Shown here: positions 39,158 to 39,179 of the stretch, piece after piece | How positions within the stretch are numbered: the stretch's first letter is position 1 | How the letters are laid out: each line of letters starts with the position of its first letter | Source: Pseudomonadota bacterium | GTDB lineage: Bacteria > Pseudomonadota > Gammaproteobacteria > Burkholderiales > Burkholderiaceae_C | Length of the DNA stretch: 39,179 nucleotides | Assembly: GCA_021847345.1 (NCBI GenBank) | Contig: JAJZTW010000034.1 | Span: 1 to 39,179, forward strand | Reading direction: 5' to 3' | The notes under the pieces: generated by a model | The model's database searches: none | The model's input: only the letters and a program-made list of their open reading frames with translations | Told to the model about the DNA's origin: nothing | Made by a program: the position numbers and the translations under genes

Positions 39158-39179
39158 GGTGAGAACGCAGCGGCGCCCC
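39158..39179 (-). repeat. Structured intergenic repeat, partial copy D at the window end
   Basis: Directly adjoining copy C, GTGAGAAC (39159-39166) followed by GCAGCGGCGCCCC fits one arm plus 13 of the 15 loop bases of another inverted unit. Its arm differs from both the A and B types. The window ends inside the loop, so the second arm is not visible. Confidence 0.6.

Overview
The window comes from a high-GC betaproteobacterium, most likely of the order Burkholderiales. The grounds are a classic Gram-negative porin (MKKSLIALAV start, C-terminal Phe), a CIRCE-controlled groESL, Coq7, a moxR-bat operon, a complete type II secretion (gsp) cluster, and TACAAT-type -10 elements. The genus cannot be fixed from sequence alone. 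No rRNA, tRNA, CRISPR array, insertion sequence or phage gene was seen. Base composition and coding style look chromosomal throughout.

Layout. (1) 1-760, minus strand: the 5' end of groEL, complete groES, and a promoter with a perfect CIRCE operator. (2) 901-5126, minus strand: a secreted sialidase-like protein followed by a DUF1800 lipoprotein and a DUF1501 protein. (3) 5347-6067, plus strand: a small GDCCVxC cysteine-rich protein and a HIT-family hydrolase. (4) 6086-12719, minus strand: a tightly overlapping six-gene operon moxR - DUF58 - DUF4381 - VWA (BatA) - VWA/TPR fusion (BatB/BatC-like, with all MIDAS motifs lost) - BatD. A divergent Fur-family regulator (12943-13425) shares the intergenic region with it, and that region holds a perfect AT-rich palindrome. 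(5) 13355-19144, minus strand: cheR-cheD-cheB coupled by 4-nt overlaps, then a PAS/GAF/GGDEF diguanylate cyclase and an alpha/beta hydrolase. An HDOD-GAF signalling protein is divergent from cheR, and two tandem copies of a structured repeat lie between them. (6) 21059-25404: a porin with a strong terminator, coq7, osmC (minus), a candidate anti-Shine-Dalgarno small RNA, and ilvA. (7) 25427-37511: the general secretion pathway. gspC1 is divergent, then gspG-H-I-J-K, a 174-nt gap, gspL-M-N-D-E-F, and a second gspC paralogue. (8) 37745-39010: a secreted phosphoesterase (PF04185 type), probably exported, possibly through the adjacent secretion system.

The most unusual signals are non-coding. First, a family of about 85-nt intergenic repeats (two tandem at 19196-19366, one at 37509-37589, one inverted at 39075-39157, and a fifth cut by the window end) keeps its loop sequence while the 8-bp stem changes with full compensation on both arms. 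Second, a promoter-to-terminator unit of about 94 nt (23683-23776) presents CTCCTCC in a hairpin loop, as in anti-Shine-Dalgarno small RNAs of Betaproteobacteria. Third, a perfect palindrome sits between a Fur-family gene and the moxR operon and suggests metal- or redox-responsive control of a MoxR/VWA chaperone system. Products and boundaries are read from sequence only. Start codons are least certain for the GDCCVxC, Fur-family, ilvA, hydrolase and diguanylate cyclase genes.
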